Part shown: positions 18,783-28,210 of the stretch, piece by piece
Position numbering within the stretch: the first letter of the stretch is position 1
How the letters are laid out: every line of letters starts with the position of its first letter
NCBI GenBank assembly: GCA_002389665.1
Contig: DGNO01000001.1
Span: 645,564-709,563, forward strand
DNA length: 64,000 bases
Reading direction: 5' to 3'
Origin: Rhodobiaceae bacterium UBA4490
GTDB lineage: Bacteria > Pseudomonadota > Alphaproteobacteria > Parvibaculales > Parvibaculaceae
The notes under the pieces: model-generated
The model's database searches: none
What the model was told of the DNA's origin: nothing
Seen by the model: the letters and a program-made list of their open reading frames with translations, nothing else
Program-made: the position numbers and the translations under genes

Positions 18783-19325
18783 TCACGCTCCCTCCCATTC
18801 CCGCGCAATCCCGGCCAGATCCGCAGGATCAAGCCGGTCAAGCAGCTCCCGCGCGCTGAGCCCGAGAACCGGGTGGCGCCAATCGGGGGCGATATCGGCA
18901 AGCGGCACCAGCACGAAGGCCCGCTGGGTAAGGCCGCTATGGGGCAGTTCCAAGGGCCGGGGTTTCCAGGGCTCGCCCGGCTTCGGCCCGCCGCCTGCCG
19001 GTGCAACGACGAGATCGTCGAAAGCCAGAAGGTCGAGATCGATGATCCGCTCTTCCCAGCGCACCGCGCGCTCCCGGCCCAAAGCCTGCTCGATCCGGTG
19101 CAATTGCTCCATCAGCGCCTCGGGCGGCAGCGCCGCCTCCACCTCCGCCACGGCGTTGATGAAATCGGGCTGGGCGTAAGGACCAACCGCCGGGGTCCGG
19201 TAAAATGGGGAAACGCGCACGGGTTCCAGCCCATGCATGGGAAACTGGCCGAGCGCGGCGCGCAGCACATGGGCCGGGCTTTCATAAGCCCCTGCCATAT
19301 TCGATCCGAGCGATATCAGGATCAT
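18783..19325 (-). CDS. folK: HPPK, folate pathway pyrophosphokinase
   Basis: A 180-residue 6-hydroxymethyl-7,8-dihydropterin pyrophosphokinase, which transfers pyrophosphate from ATP to the pterin before condensation with p-aminobenzoate. It begins MILISLGSNM, and contains VSPFYRTPAVG and the signature RERAVRWEERIIDLDLLAFDD with the two magnesium-binding aspartates; LELPHSGLTQRAFVLVPLADIAP follows. The ATG at 19325 is chosen because AGGAAG lies about eight bases upstream; an ATG two codons earlier is too close to it. It is transcribed away from the uracil-DNA glycosylase gene across a short gap with a 12-base direct repeat. Confidence 0.93.
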   Translation of the reverse strand: MILISLGSNMAGAYESPAHVLRAALGQFPMHGLEPVRVSPFYRTPAVGPYAQPDFINAVAEVEAALPPEALMEQLHRIEQALGRERAVRWEERIIDLDLLAFDDLVVAPAGGGPKPGEPWKPRPLELPHSGLTQRAFVLVPLADIAPDWRHPVLGLSARELLDRLDPADLAGIAREWEGA

Positions 19326-19343
19326 GCCCATTCTTCCTGCGTA

Positions 19344-19373
19344 CTTTAAACCGGCTGCATGCTTTAAACCGGC
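19344..19373. repeat. Two direct copies of CTTTAAACCGGC between folK and the UDG gene
   Basis: The 12-mer occurs at 19344-19355 and again at 19362-19373, 18 bases apart, in the gap between the divergent folK and uracil-DNA glycosylase genes. Each copy contains the palindrome TTTAAA. The position suits a regulator-binding site for one or both genes, but no protein can be named. Confidence 0.5.
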
Positions 19374-19436
19374 AGCCATACCTGCCATAAACCCGGGTCT
19401 ACCGACACCAGGGCCAACCGATCAGAAGACCGACTT

Positions 19437-20096
19437 ATGCCAAAAAAAGCCGCGCCCGCCTATACGCCCGAACCGCCGCTCGACTGCCCGCTTTGCCCTC
19501 GCCTTGTCGGCTTTCTGGATGAGCAGCGGGACAAGCACCCGGACTGGTTTAATGCGCCCGTCCCCTCTTTCGGCGATGAAGAGGCGGAGCTTTTGATCGT
19601 GGGGCTCGCTCCGGGCCTCCAAGGGGCGAACCGCACGGGCCGGCCTTTTACCGGGGATTATGCGGGCGATCTTCTCTACCCGACGCTGCTGAGCTTCGGC
19701 TGGGCGGAAGGCACGTTCAAAGCCGACCCCAATGACGGGCTGAAGCTGAAAGGCGCGATGATCACCAACGCGGTGCGCTGCGTGCCGCCGCAGAACAAGC
19801 CGACGGGCGCTGAGACCAAAACCTGCCGCGGCTATCTCGAAGCCCGCCTTGGCGCGCTGCCGAAACTGAAAGCCATTCTGGCGCTCGGGCGCATCGCCCA
19901 TGACAGCACCCTGCCCGCGCTGGGATTGAAACGCACAAGCTTCACCTTCGGCCACAATGCCGCGCACGACCTCGGCAATGGACTGACGCTTTTCGACAGC
20001 TACCACTGCTCCCGCTACAACGTGAACACACGCCGCCTGACCGAAGAGATGTTCCACGACGTCTTCCGTTCCATCGCTGCGCATTTGAGCCGTTAG
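19437..20096 (+). CDS. Uracil-DNA glycosylase, family 5 (UDGb type)
   Basis: A 219-residue iron-sulfur uracil-DNA glycosylase. Four cysteines suit the 4Fe-4S cluster: Cys17 and Cys20 (CPLC), Cys115 (AVRC) and Cys130 (TKTC). Motif A, residues 56-74, reads GLAPG..GANRTGRPFTGD, which is characteristic of family 5 (UDGb) rather than family 4, because the catalytic carboxylate of family 4 is absent from this stretch. Motif B is HCSRYNVNTRR near residue 190. UDGb enzymes remove uracil and some other deaminated bases from DNA. It is divergent from folK and is followed by an intergenic palindromic repeat. Confidence 0.88.
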   Translation: MPKKAAPAYTPEPPLDCPLCPRLVGFLDEQRDKHPDWFNAPVPSFGDEEAELLIVGLAPGLQGANRTGRPFTGDYAGDLLYPTLLSFGWAEGTFKADPNDGLKLKGAMITNAVRCVPPQNKPTGAETKTCRGYLEARLGALPKLKAILALGRIAHDSTLPALGLKRTSFTFGHNAAHDLGNGLTLFDSYHCSRYNVNTRRLTEEMFHDVFRSIAAHLSR

Positions 20097-20120
20097 GGTT
20101 CGGTCTGCCGAAAGGCTGTA

Positions 20121-20222
20121 TGGACCCCGGGTCAAGCCCGGGGTGACATTCGGTATTTGCGGATGAGCTACAGACTACCGTCTAGCTCTGTGCGTCACCC
20201 CGCCCCCCGTGCCGGGGTCCAT
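20121..20222. repeat. Intergenic GGACCCCGG-type palindromic repeat, copy 1
   Basis: Two inverted units, TGGACCCCGGG...CCCGGGGTGACA at 20121-20148 and GTCACCCC...GGGGTCCA at 20194-20222, form a composite palindrome between the UDG stop and the SDR stop. The same unit recurs at 28441-28534 and 46260-46354. Similar GC-rich elements are common between genes in alphaproteobacteria. Confidence 0.8.
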
Positions 20223-20262
20223 GCAGCGCCAGCCACACACGAAAGCGGCAGCATGCAATCAC

Positions 20263-21030
20263 TCAAAAATGCGACAGATACCCGCCATCGACCGCAAGGG
20301 TCTGGCCGGTAATGTATGAAGCTGCAGGCGAGGCAAGAAAGACCGCCGCGCCCGCAATCTCTTCCGGACGCCCCCAGCGGGCAAGCGAGGTGCGCCGGGA
20401 AAGCCAGTCGGCGATTTCGGGATTTGCGGTCATGGTTGCATTAGCTTCCGTCGCAAAGAAGCCGGGCGCCACGGCATTGACCGTAATGCCGTACTCGCCA
20501 AGCTCGGCGGCGAGCGCGCGGGTGAGGGCGCCAAGCCCGCCCTTCGCCGTCGTGTAAACAGCATCGCCCTTGTTGGAGATGGGCCCGGCAATGGACGTGA
20601 TGTTGATGATGCGCCCGCCCTGCCGCGCGCGCATCAATTTTGCCGCTTCCCGGCTGAGATGAAACGGCGCGATAAGATCGGCGCCGATCAGCCGCTCCAC
20701 ATCTTCCATGCCGAAATCGAAAAGTCCGCGCCGGTCGCGAATACCGACATTATTGACGAGAATGTCGAGCCCGCCCTGCTCTTCCCCGATGCCGCGCAAA
20801 GCGGTTTCGACAAGCGCGCGGTCCGTCACATCGAGAAGAAGCGGCGCGGCCTTGCCGCCTTCTTCCTCGATCGCCGCAACAGCCTCCTCAAGCGCTTCCC
20901 GCCGGCGGCCATTGACGAAGACGAAGGCGCCTGCCGCCGCCAGCCCCTTGGCAATCTCAAAACCGAGACCACGTGCGCTGCCCGTAACGAGCGCGGTGCG
21001 CCCTTCCAGTGAAAATCCGGTGAAACTCAT
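20263..21030 (-). CDS. SDR family NAD(P)-dependent oxidoreductase
   Basis: A 255-residue classical short-chain dehydrogenase. The cofactor motif TGSARGLGFEIA lies near residue 20, NNVG near 95, the catalytic Ser in NITSIAG and Tyr-Lys in YTTAKGG, and AVAPGFFATEANAT follows. It ends with ITGQTLAVDGGYLSHF, typical of this fold. It most resembles gluconate 5-dehydrogenase-like or 3-oxoacyl-ACP-reductase-like SDRs; the substrate is not decidable. The ATG at 21030 overlaps the stop of the sulfite-oxidase-like gene by one base (TAATG), so the two are translationally coupled. An upstream ATG would extend it into that gene. Confidence 0.88.
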   Translation of the reverse strand: MSFTGFSLEGRTALVTGSARGLGFEIAKGLAAAGAFVFVNGRRREALEEAVAAIEEEGGKAAPLLLDVTDRALVETALRGIGEEQGGLDILVNNVGIRDRRGLFDFGMEDVERLIGADLIAPFHLSREAAKLMRARQGGRIINITSIAGPISNKGDAVYTTAKGGLGALTRALAAELGEYGITVNAVAPGFFATEANATMTANPEIADWLSRRTSLARWGRPEEIAGAAVFLASPAASYITGQTLAVDGGYLSHF

Positions 21031-21698
21031 TACCCGTACCGCTGCTCCGTCCACGGATCGCCGTCATTATGATAGCCGCGCTCTTCCCAAAAACCGGGCT
21101 TATCCACTTCAGAAAATTCGATCCGCTTGATCCATTTCGCGCTTTTCCAGAAATACCAGCTCGGCACGATAGCTCGCGCGGGCGCGCCATGTTCGACCGT
21201 CAGCGGGCGGCCTTCCCAGCTATGGGCGATGAGCACGTTTTCATCGTCAAACATGGAAAGGCGCAAATTCGTCGCATAGCCGTCATAGGCATGAAAGATG
21301 ACATGGCGCGCTTCAGGCAGCGGCTTTACGACCTCGAGAATATGCCGCGCCGAAACACCTTCCCAGCGATTGTCGTAACGCGACCAGGTGGTGACGCAAT
21401 GAATATCGCTGAGGAAACTTTGCTGCGGCTGATCGAGAAAAGTCTGCCAGTCCCAGGTCACGGGATTTGCGACCGCCCCGTCTATGGCAAGCGACCAGGA
21501 GCCCGTTGAGATTTGCGGCTGAATGCCAAGATCGAGCACCGGCCATTTTTCCACCCGGTGCTGGCCGGGCGGCAAACGGTTTTCACGCGCCTGGTCTTGC
21601 CGGCCCGTCAGGTGCCGTCCCTCCGTCGCCGTCTTTTCTTTGGAGCGTATCAGCTTGTCTTTGATCTGCCCGAAGAACCCGCGCTCATCCGCACTCAT
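21030..21698 (-). CDS. Sulfite oxidase-like molybdopterin oxidoreductase
   Basis: A 222-residue protein with the Mo-cofactor domain of the sulfite oxidase family. It contains LPPGQHRVEKWPVLDLGIQP, DIHCVTTWSRYDNRWEGVS with the cysteine that would ligate molybdenum, and HGAPARAIVPSWYFWKSAKWI. There is no signal peptide, dimerisation domain or heme domain, so it belongs to the short cytosolic-looking group related to YuiH rather than to periplasmic MsrP or SorA. The reaction is unknown. A basic region precedes the domain. It is upstream of, and coupled to, the SDR gene, suggesting a two-gene redox operon. Confidence 0.85.
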   Translation of the reverse strand: MSADERGFFGQIKDKLIRSKEKTATEGRHLTGRQDQARENRLPPGQHRVEKWPVLDLGIQPQISTGSWSLAIDGAVANPVTWDWQTFLDQPQQSFLSDIHCVTTWSRYDNRWEGVSARHILEVVKPLPEARHVIFHAYDGYATNLRLSMFDDENVLIAHSWEGRPLTVEHGAPARAIVPSWYFWKSAKWIKRIEFSEVDKPGFWEERGYHNDGDPWTEQRYG

Positions 21699-21742
21699 AT
21701 TTTTCTCCTGCGCTCTCGCGGGGCCGATACTAGCCCGGAAAC

Positions 21743-21776
21743 GAAAAAGACGGCCAGTCCCGAAGAACCGGCCGCC
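21743..21776 (-). terminator. Strong rho-independent terminator after the MAPEG gene
   Basis: On the minus strand a stem of about 12 pairs (GGCGGCCGGTTC with GGACTGGCCGTC) closes a TTCG tetraloop at 21776-21749 and is followed by TTTTT. It ends the MAPEG transcript and isolates the downstream oxidoreductase pair. Confidence 0.8.
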
Positions 21777-21801
21777 TTCTTTAACCGAAAGGACGTACTG
21801 C

Positions 21802-22218
21802 TTAAAGCACGGCCAGAATGTTACGGATCGCGATAACGACGAGCACCAGCGTCGACACGGCGAAGAGCGTGAAGCGCAGCGTCACTTTGTTGATGGTGAT
21901 CTGCACCAGCGAGTGCAGCACGCGCAGGCCCACATAGGCCCAGGCAAGTGTCAGGTTCAATTCATCCGCCACACCCGCAAGATGCGAATAGATGATCAGC
22001 GCGTAGAAGATCGTCGGCTGTTCATGCAGGTGATTGTAATTATCCGCCGCAGAGCGCGCCTTTTGCGGCAGCACGTTCAGCGAACCGGGATGCTGCGCTT
22101 CTTGCGGGTCGAGCCCAGCCGCATTCATCGCCGGAATACGGCGCGCATACATCCAGAACCAGACGATCAATGTCCAGGAAACCAGTGCGAGCACCGGTGT
22201 CAGAAAAGTCGTTTCCAT
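21802..22218 (-). CDS. MAPEG family membrane protein
   Basis: A 138-residue integral membrane protein with four hydrophobic segments and the MAPEG signature DNYNHLHEQPTIFYALIIYSHLAG, where N..HL.EQP is the conserved glutathione-site region. The family includes microsomal glutathione transferases and leukotriene synthases; bacterial members are mostly uncharacterised. It lies on the minus strand between smpB and the sulfite-oxidase-like gene and has its own terminator, so it is probably monocistronic. Confidence 0.85.
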   Translation of the reverse strand: METTFLTPVLALVSWTLIVWFWMYARRIPAMNAAGLDPQEAQHPGSLNVLPQKARSAADNYNHLHEQPTIFYALIIYSHLAGVADELNLTLAWAYVGLRVLHSLVQITINKVTLRFTLFAVSTLVLVVIAIRNILAVL

Positions 22219-22350
22219 GTGTCCCCTCCGCCATTCAGGCTTTGTTTTTCAAGCTTTGTTTTCCCGGGCGAATGGGAAAAGCCGGGGGTCAAAAAGTCAA
22301 GGAAACAATGTGTGAGAGAAAGCTGCGGCGCGCATTGACCTTGCGTCCGG

Positions 22351-22845
22351 TCAGCCTTTTTCGCGCAGCAGCCGGGCTTTGTCGCGCTGCCAGCTGCGGT
22401 CCTTTTCCGTCTGGCGCTTATCGGCCATCTTCTTACCTTGAGCAACGCCAAGCTCGACCTTGGCGATTCCCCGGTCGTTGAAATAAAGCCGGAGCGGCAC
22501 GACCGTCATGCCCTGCTTGTTCACCGCATCGGAAAGCTTGGTGATCTCGCGGGCATGAAGCAGCAGTTTGCGCGGGCGGCGCGGTGCATGGTTGAAGCGG
22601 TTCGCCTGCAGGTATTCGGGAATATGGGCGTTGATCAGATAGACCTCGCCGTTCTTGATCTGCGCATAGGACTCACCAAGGCTCGCCGCACCGGTACGCA
22701 AAGATTTGACCTCCGTACCGGTGAGCATGATACCTGCTTCATAGGTATCCTTGATGAAGTAGTTATGGCGCGCCTTGCGGTTGTCGGCGACGATCTTGCC
22801 GCTTTCATCCTTCCGCTTCTTGGCACCGCCGGCTTTCGAAGACAT
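22351..22845 (-). CDS. smpB: SsrA-binding protein SmpB
   Basis: A 164-residue partner of tmRNA in ribosome rescue. The OB-fold core shows [35 protein letters not shown] and [12 protein letters not shown], followed by [10 protein letters not shown] and [23 protein letters not shown]. The basic C-terminal tail ([19 protein letters not shown]) is the part that enters the decoding centre. It is encoded 35 bases after dapA, the usual alphaproteobacterial order. No tmRNA gene is seen in this window. Confidence 0.96.
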   Translation of the reverse strand: MSSKAGGAKKRKDESGKIVADNRKARHNYFIKDTYEAGIMLTGTEVKSLRTGAASLGESYAQIKNGEVYLINAHIPEYLQANRFNHAPRRPRKLLLHAREITKLSDAVNKQGMTVVPLRLYFNDRGIAKVELGVAQGKKMADKRQTEKDRSWQRDKARLLREKG

Positions 22846-22880
22846 ATCTTCCCTATGCTGCCTTGTTCCGTGCTTACTGC

Positions 22881-23759
22881 CTAACCGTTGATCAGGCCGG
22901 CATGGATCATGGCTTTACGCACCAGCGTGCGTGTTTCGTCCTTCACCGCAACGAGCGGCAGGCGCAGTTCTTCCTCGCACAGGCCAAGCAGGTTCGCGGC
23001 ATATTTCACCGGGCCGGGGCTTGCCTCAACAAAGAGTGCTTTGTGCAGCGGCATCAGCCGGTCCTGCAGCAAGAGCGCATTGGCATAATCACCGGCAAGG
23101 CACGCTTCCTGAAACTCGGCGCACAGCGCGGGCGCCACATTGGCGGCGACGGAAATGCACCCCACCCCGCCATGGGCGTTGAAGCCGAGCGCCGTGCCAT
23201 CTTCCCCCGAAAGCTGAATGAAGTCGGGGCCCATTAGATGGCGCTGCACGCTGACGCGGGAAAGGTCTGCCGTTGCATCCTTCACCCCGACGATCCGCTC
23301 CAGCTCGGCAAGACGGGCCATCGTCTCCGGCTGCATGTCGATCACACTGCGGCCGGGAATGTTGTAAATGTAGATGGGGATGTTGGTCGCGTCATGCACC
23401 GCCTTGAAATGAGCATAGAGCCCATCCTGGGTCGGCTTGTTATAATAAGGCGTGACGACGAGCGCCGCATCCGCGCCCGCCTCCTCGGCATGGCGGGTGA
23501 AGTCGATTGCTTCCAGCGTGCTGTTCGAGCCCGTACCGGCCATGACGGGGATACGCCCCTTCACCGCCTCGATACACAGCTCGATGACCCGTTTGTGCTC
23601 GTCAGGGCTCAATGTCGGCGATTCACCCGTTGTGCCCACCGGCACAAGTCCATGTGTCCCCTGTTCCACATGCCAATCGACCAGACGCACGAAAGCTTCT
23701 TCGTCGATGGCGCCGTTCTTGAACGGTGTGATAAGGGCAACGATTGATCCCTTAAACAT
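22881..23759 (-). CDS. dapA: 4-Hydroxy-tetrahydrodipicolinate synthase
   Basis: A 292-residue TIM-barrel aldolase that condenses pyruvate and aspartate semialdehyde, the first committed step to diaminopimelate and lysine. The ATG at 23759 ([13 protein letters not shown]) is preceded by TAGGAGCTTTGCA; the long upstream frame is not coding. Visible features are GTTGESPTL (Thr43/Thr44), Tyr132 in [10 protein letters not shown] and the Schiff-base Lys160 in GVKDAT. The divergent lytic transglycosylase gene begins about 270 bases upstream. Confidence 0.95.
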   Translation of the reverse strand: MFKGSIVALITPFKNGAIDEEAFVRLVDWHVEQGTHGLVPVGTTGESPTLSPDEHKRVIELCIEAVKGRIPVMAGTGSNSTLEAIDFTRHAEEAGADAALVVTPYYNKPTQDGLYAHFKAVHDATNIPIYIYNIPGRSVIDMQPETMARLAELERIVGVKDATADLSRVSVQRHLMGPDFIQLSGEDGTALGFNAHGGVGCISVAANVAPALCAEFQEACLAGDYANALLLQDRLMPLHKALFVEASPGPVKYAANLLGLCEEELRLPLVAVKDETRTLVRKAMIHAGLING

Positions 23760-24027
23760 TGCAAAGCTCCTAGAGCACGGGCGGCACGGGCCGCCATGCG
23801 AAAACAAAACCGCGAAGCCCCGCAAAACCGATAGGAAACCGGTGTGAAACAGGGCTCCGCGGCGCGGAACATAGCCGCAAACACTCAGCCGGAGCAAGGA
23901 ACTAGCACCTGGACGGTGCGTTAATTTGTTCTTCTGCCTCTGGCGGAGCTGAAGCAGGAATTGTAGGCTGAGGCAGGATGAGCCTCCCGGTACATGGTGA
24001 GCAAGGTTCTGGGTGAACAGGGTTCTG

Positions 24028-26535
24028 ATGGTGCGAAAATTGTCTAATCGCAATGTTTCAGCCGCGCCGCGGGCGTTTTGCGGCATTTTAGCCCTTTTTA
24101 CCGGTTTAACCCTCGGCGGCGGCATTGCCCCCACCAAGGCCGAAGCGCCGCCCGCCGTGCCGGTCAGCCGCCCGGCCCCACCGCCGCCCGTCAAATATCT
24201 GCCCCCGAGCGAAGGTCAGGCTTTCATCACCGCCCTCGATGCCGCCGAAAAGCGCGACTGGGCGGGCATGCTCATCGCCATGCGCACCATCAAGGACCCG
24301 CTGACCCGCGACCTTCTAGACTGGGTGCGCTTTCAGTCTTCGAAAAGCGGGGCGAGTTTTGCCGAGATCATCCAGTTTCAGGCGGACCATCCCGCCTGGC
24401 CCCGTCAGGAGCGCCTGACGGAGCGGGCCGAGGAAGCGCTGCTCGAATTTCCCGTCGATGACAGCGACGTCATTGCCTGGTTTACAGGGCGCGAACCCGT
24501 AACGGGTGACGGTAAGCTGCGCTATGGCCGCGCGCTGCTCGCGCAGGGCAATAATGAGGACGCGGCCTACTGGATCCAGCGGGCCTGGGCCGATCACCAA
24601 TTCTCCCGCTCCCGGGAAAAAGAGATTCTCGACCGGCACGGGCACATGCTGAGCCTGCAGGCCCATGAGGACCGGCTGCGCCGCCTACTCTGGGAACAGC
24701 GCTATGATGATGCCAAGCGCATGCTGCAGCTCGTCAGCGAGAACGCCAAGAAGGTGGCCGAAGCCCGCCTCAGCCTGATGCGCCGCACGCGCGATGCCGA
24801 CACCGCCTTCTCGCGTGTGCCGCCGCAGCTGCGCGGCGATCTCGGCCTGCTTTACGACGAAGCCCGCTTCCGCCGCCGCCGCGGCGAGAACCACCAGGCC
24901 GTGCCGCTCCTCTTGACCGCGCCGACAGCGCCGCACCGGCTCGATCAGGCAGGCGATCTTTGGACCGAACGCAAGATCGCCGCCCGCGATGCGCTGGAGC
25001 AAGGCAAATACAAAGAAGCCTATGAACTTGCCAAAGCCCATGGCCACGAGCGCGGCCTGGCCTTTGCCGAGGGCGAGTTCATGGCGGGATGGCTGGCCCT
25101 GCAATATCTGAACGAGCCCAAAACCGCCTTCACCCATTTCGAGACGCTCGCCAATGGCGTCTCCACCCCCATTAGCCAGGCGCGCGGCGCCTATTGGATG
25201 GGCCGGGCGGCGGATGCGATGGGCGATACCGCCAAGGCGCAGGTGCATTTCAAGGAAGCCGCCCAGCACGGCACCACCTTCTATGGCCAGCTTGCCGAAG
25301 CCGCGCTCAGCGCCGGGGCGAAGAAACCCGCAAAGCTCGTTATAGCCAGCGCCGACGCCGCCCCGCGCAAGGGCGAGGCAAGCCTGATGGCGCGCCCGGT
25401 CATGAAGGCGACGTTGATGCTCTATGACGCTGACTGGACGCGGATGGGCCGCGTCTTCGCGCTGCATTTGGCCGAAACGCTGGAGCACCCGGCCGAGCTT
25501 GCGGCGCTGGCCGAAAAGATCGGCGGCCTCGGATATCCGGAAGTTGCGGTGCGCATCGCCAAGACGGCAGCGGCCCGCAACATCGTGCTGCCCGAGCAGG
25601 CCTATCCGCTCGGTGTTGTGCCGAATTATCCGGCCAAAGGGCGGCCCGTCGAGCCAGCCTTCGTTTACGGCCTCTCGCGCCAGGAAAGCGAGTTCAATCC
25701 GCGCGCCGTTTCCCACGCTGGCGCACGCGGGCTGATGCAGCTCATGCCGGCGACGGCAAAAGGCGTGGCGCGGCGTGTCTCCGTTCCCTACCGCCGGGAC
25801 CGGCTGCTCGACGATCCGGCCTATAACGCCATGCTGGGCTCGGCGCATCTGGGCGAGCTTTTGGATGAATTCTCCGGCTCCTACATCATGACCATCGCCG
25901 CTTATAATGCCGGTGAGCGGCGCGTGGATGAGTGGGTCGACACGTTCGGCGATCCGCGCTCCACCGGTGTCGATGCCATCGACTGGATCGAGAGCATTCC
26001 TTATTCCGAAACCCGCAACTACGTGCAGCGGGTGCTGGAGAACATTCAGGTTTACCGCGCGCGCCTTGCCGGCGGCATCGCCTCGCTCGATATCGAAAAA
26101 GACCTGAAACGCAATCAGGGCACGCCGATCACCGCGCCGCCGCCGCCCCGGCGCGCCGAGCGTACACCGCTTGCCCCGCCTTCCGCCGATGCCGGAGGCA
26201 CGCCAAGCACACCAGGCGTTGCCGTGCCCGCCAAACCGCTCATGCAGCCGATCCCCGCGCGGCCCCAACCGCAAGGCGTGAAACCGCAAGCGGCAGCGCC
26301 TCAAGCGGCACCGGCAAATCCGCCCGCACTCCCACTCCCCTCTCCAGAAGGTGCCGCTCAGATGGCCCCCGTTATCGAGCCGTCCGAAAGCATGGTGCCG
26401 CAAGCGGTATCAACAGAGCCGGAGATTACCGGCAGCACGGGTCCCGCCGAGCCGGAACCGGTGAACAAACCGGCCGGGCGCATCATCCTCAAACCGCCAC
26501 CCGGCCTCGAAACGCCGCGCGCGCCGAGCCAATGA
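24028..26535 (+). CDS. slt: Soluble lytic murein transglycosylase (Slt70-like)
   Basis: An 835-residue exported peptidoglycan-cleaving enzyme that releases 1,6-anhydro-muropeptides. The ATG at 24028 gives a signal peptide ([19 protein letters not shown]); a GTG at 24013 is an alternative. A long alpha-helical superhelix spans roughly residues 60-520. The SLT catalytic domain follows, with the catalytic Glu near residue 553 in [25 protein letters not shown] and then TIAAYNAG and [11 protein letters not shown]. The last 150 or so residues are a Pro/Ala-rich low-complexity extension that Slt70 of E. coli lacks. It is divergent from dapA. Confidence 0.9.
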   Translation: MVRKLSNRNVSAAPRAFCGILALFTGLTLGGGIAPTKAEAPPAVPVSRPAPPPPVKYLPPSEGQAFITALDAAEKRDWAGMLIAMRTIKDPLTRDLLDWVRFQSSKSGASFAEIIQFQADHPAWPRQERLTERAEEALLEFPVDDSDVIAWFTGREPVTGDGKLRYGRALLAQGNNEDAAYWIQRAWADHQFSRSREKEILDRHGHMLSLQAHEDRLRRLLWEQRYDDAKRMLQLVSENAKKVAEARLSLMRRTRDADTAFSRVPPQLRGDLGLLYDEARFRRRRGENHQAVPLLLTAPTAPHRLDQAGDLWTERKIAARDALEQGKYKEAYELAKAHGHERGLAFAEGEFMAGWLALQYLNEPKTAFTHFETLANGVSTPISQARGAYWMGRAADAMGDTAKAQVHFKEAAQHGTTFYGQLAEAALSAGAKKPAKLVIASADAAPRKGEASLMARPVMKATLMLYDADWTRMGRVFALHLAETLEHPAELAALAEKIGGLGYPEVAVRIAKTAAARNIVLPEQAYPLGVVPNYPAKGRPVEPAFVYGLSRQESEFNPRAVSHAGARGLMQLMPATAKGVARRVSVPYRRDRLLDDPAYNAMLGSAHLGELLDEFSGSYIMTIAAYNAGERRVDEWVDTFGDPRSTGVDAIDWIESIPYSETRNYVQRVLENIQVYRARLAGGIASLDIEKDLKRNQGTPITAPPPPRRAERTPLAPPSADAGGTPSTPGVAVPAKPLMQPIPARPQPQGVKPQAAAPQAAPANPPALPLPSPEGAAQMAPVIEPSESMVPQAVSTEPEITGSTGPAEPEPVNKPAGRIILKPPPGLETPRAPSQ

Positions 26536-26575
26536 TCCAAGCCAATAATCCTGGCCAAATAACAAAGAAAACAAA

Positions 26576-27451
26576 ATGAGCTTCACGGAATTCTTCTACA
26601 CAAACCAGGAAGGCATGCGCCTTTATGCGCGCGACTATGGCGACGCGCTCGCTCCCGGCGTGCCGGTTCTGTGCCTACCGGGACTTACCCGCAATTCGAA
26701 GGATTTCGACAAGCTCGCCGAACGTCTCAGCGCGCAGCACCGCGTCCTCTGCCCCGACTTCCGAGGCCGCGGGCGCTCCGACTATTGCAAAAGCTGGACA
26801 GAGTACACGCCCCAGGCCGAAGCGCGTGACACGTTCGACCTGATGGCCGCCGCCGGCGTGCCCCATGCCGCTATCATCAGCACCTCGCGCGGCGGGCTCG
26901 TCGCAACGCTTATGGCGGCCCAGCGCCCCGGCGCGCTGAAAGGTGTGGTGCTGAACGATGTCGGCCCCGAAGTCGCGCAGGAAGGAATTACCCGCATTAT
27001 GGGCTATGCCGGCAAGATGCCCGCGCCTGAAAGCTGGGACATCGCCGCCATCACGCTGCGGCAGATGAACGAGCGCCACTTCCCCACCATCACCGGGCCC
27101 GGCTGGCACGAGTTCGCCCATATGACCTTTCGCGATGAAGACGGTAAACCCGCGCTCGATTATGATTCCAAGATCGGCGACGGCTTGCGCATCGGCATGA
27201 AACTCCTGCGCGGCAAACTGCCCAATATGTGGACCGAGTTCAAAGCGCTTTACACGATCCCGACGCTCGTGCTGCGCGGAGAAAACTCGGATCTTCTTTC
27301 CGCCGAAACCGTCAAACGCATGGAAGAAGTGCACCCGCGCCTGACCGCCGTCACCGTGCCCGACCGGGGGCACGCGCCCTGGCTCGACGAGCCGCAATCG
27401 CTCGCCGCCATCGGCACGTTTCTGGAAGAGCTGGACAAGCAGCACGCCTGA
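26576..27451 (+). CDS. Alpha/beta-fold hydrolase
   Basis: A 291-residue hydrolase. The oxyanion segment is LCLPGLTRNSKDFD near residue 35 and the nucleophile elbow is ISTSRGG with Ser104 (the usual first Gly of GxSxG is replaced by Ser). A DFRGRGRSDY motif is present, a probable acid in LRGENSDLL, and the catalytic His in DRGHAPWLDEP near the end. Relatives include esterases, lactonases and haloalkane dehalogenase-like proteins, so the substrate is open. The gene starts about 40 bases after slt and converges with the methyltransferase gene, leaving only 15 bases between stops. Confidence 0.85.
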   Translation: MSFTEFFYTNQEGMRLYARDYGDALAPGVPVLCLPGLTRNSKDFDKLAERLSAQHRVLCPDFRGRGRSDYCKSWTEYTPQAEARDTFDLMAAAGVPHAAIISTSRGGLVATLMAAQRPGALKGVVLNDVGPEVAQEGITRIMGYAGKMPAPESWDIAAITLRQMNERHFPTITGPGWHEFAHMTFRDEDGKPALDYDSKIGDGLRIGMKLLRGKLPNMWTEFKALYTIPTLVLRGENSDLLSAETVKRMEEVHPRLTAVTVPDRGHAPWLDEPQSLAAIGTFLEELDKQHA

Positions 27452-27466
27452 GGTTCTCTCTACCGC

Positions 27467-28156
27467 TCATTGCGCCGGTCCTTTCACCTTCAGCATCTGG
27501 GTTGCCCCAAGCTGAAACTCAAAGGGAACTCTAACCGTCTCGCAAACGTAGCCTTCCAGCCTCAGCCGCTTCATCACGCAAGGCAGATGGCTCGAAGGGC
27601 GCCCGTCGAGATTGAAGAGCGGAAAGATGCGCACTTCCCCCGCCACGCGCGCAAGCTCCTTGACCGCGCGCAGGTGAAAAGCGGCATCGAGATCGTCCCC
27701 ATAGAGAAAGAGAAGATGCGAGCAAAGCGCAAGATGAAACGCGCCATCGGCAAAGGGAAGCTTAGGCAGGGAGGCCGCGATATAGCGCTCCGGCGCGCGG
27801 GCCCGGTCCGCCATGAACGCTTGCAAGGTCTCGGCCCTTAGCGCTTCAAGCGCGCTTTCGCTGCCATAGGTTTTCCAATTGAAGCGCTCCTTCGCCTCAC
27901 GCATCGCTTTGCGCATGGGTGCGCGCGCCGCCTCGAAACGCGCGGCGATATCGGCGCTCGCCTCTGCATAAAGCGGATCGGCGGCAAGCCCTTGCCCGCC
28001 GCGCGCGCAAAGCTCGCCCGTAAAAGAGGACGGCCCCGCGCCCGCATCGAGCACGGGCCCGGCAAGCGCCGCCGCATCCAGCGCGAAAAACGCTTCATAT
28101 TCCTTGAACGTGCGCCCCCAGGGAACGATCCCCGGCAGCTCGAATTTGGCATTCAT
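27467..28156 (-). CDS. Orphan SAM-dependent methyltransferase-like protein
   Basis: A 229-residue protein with a class I methyltransferase fold. Motif I is VLDAGAGPSSFTGEL at residues 35-49, Asp60 (AADPLY) sits at the end of the second strand, and PFADGAFHLALCSHLLFLY fits motif IV. It begins PGIVPWGRTFKEYEAFFAL. The ATG at 28156 is chosen for CAGGAGGGAAGGGCA upstream. The target is unknown. It is a single-gene unit: the next gene downstream is convergent, and upstream it is preceded by a Trp-codon leader peptide and attenuator-like terminator (28211-28347). That suggests expression is tied to tryptophan or charged tRNA-Trp supply. Confidence 0.82.
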   Translation of the reverse strand: MNAKFELPGIVPWGRTFKEYEAFFALDAAALAGPVLDAGAGPSSFTGELCARGGQGLAADPLYAEASADIAARFEAARAPMRKAMREAKERFNWKTYGSESALEALRAETLQAFMADRARAPERYIAASLPKLPFADGAFHLALCSHLLFLYGDDLDAAFHLRAVKELARVAGEVRIFPLFNLDGRPSSHLPCVMKRLRLEGYVCETVRVPFEFQLGATQMLKVKGPAQ

Positions 28157-28210
28157 TGCCCTTCCCTCCTGCAAAACCGCAAGACAGAACCACGAGACAG
28201 GGCAGCGACA

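Noticed and set aside
23760-24194. Long N-terminal extension of dapA
   Set aside because: DapA proteins start at MFKGS-like sequence. The extension overlaps the divergent slt gene and has no similarity to the family.
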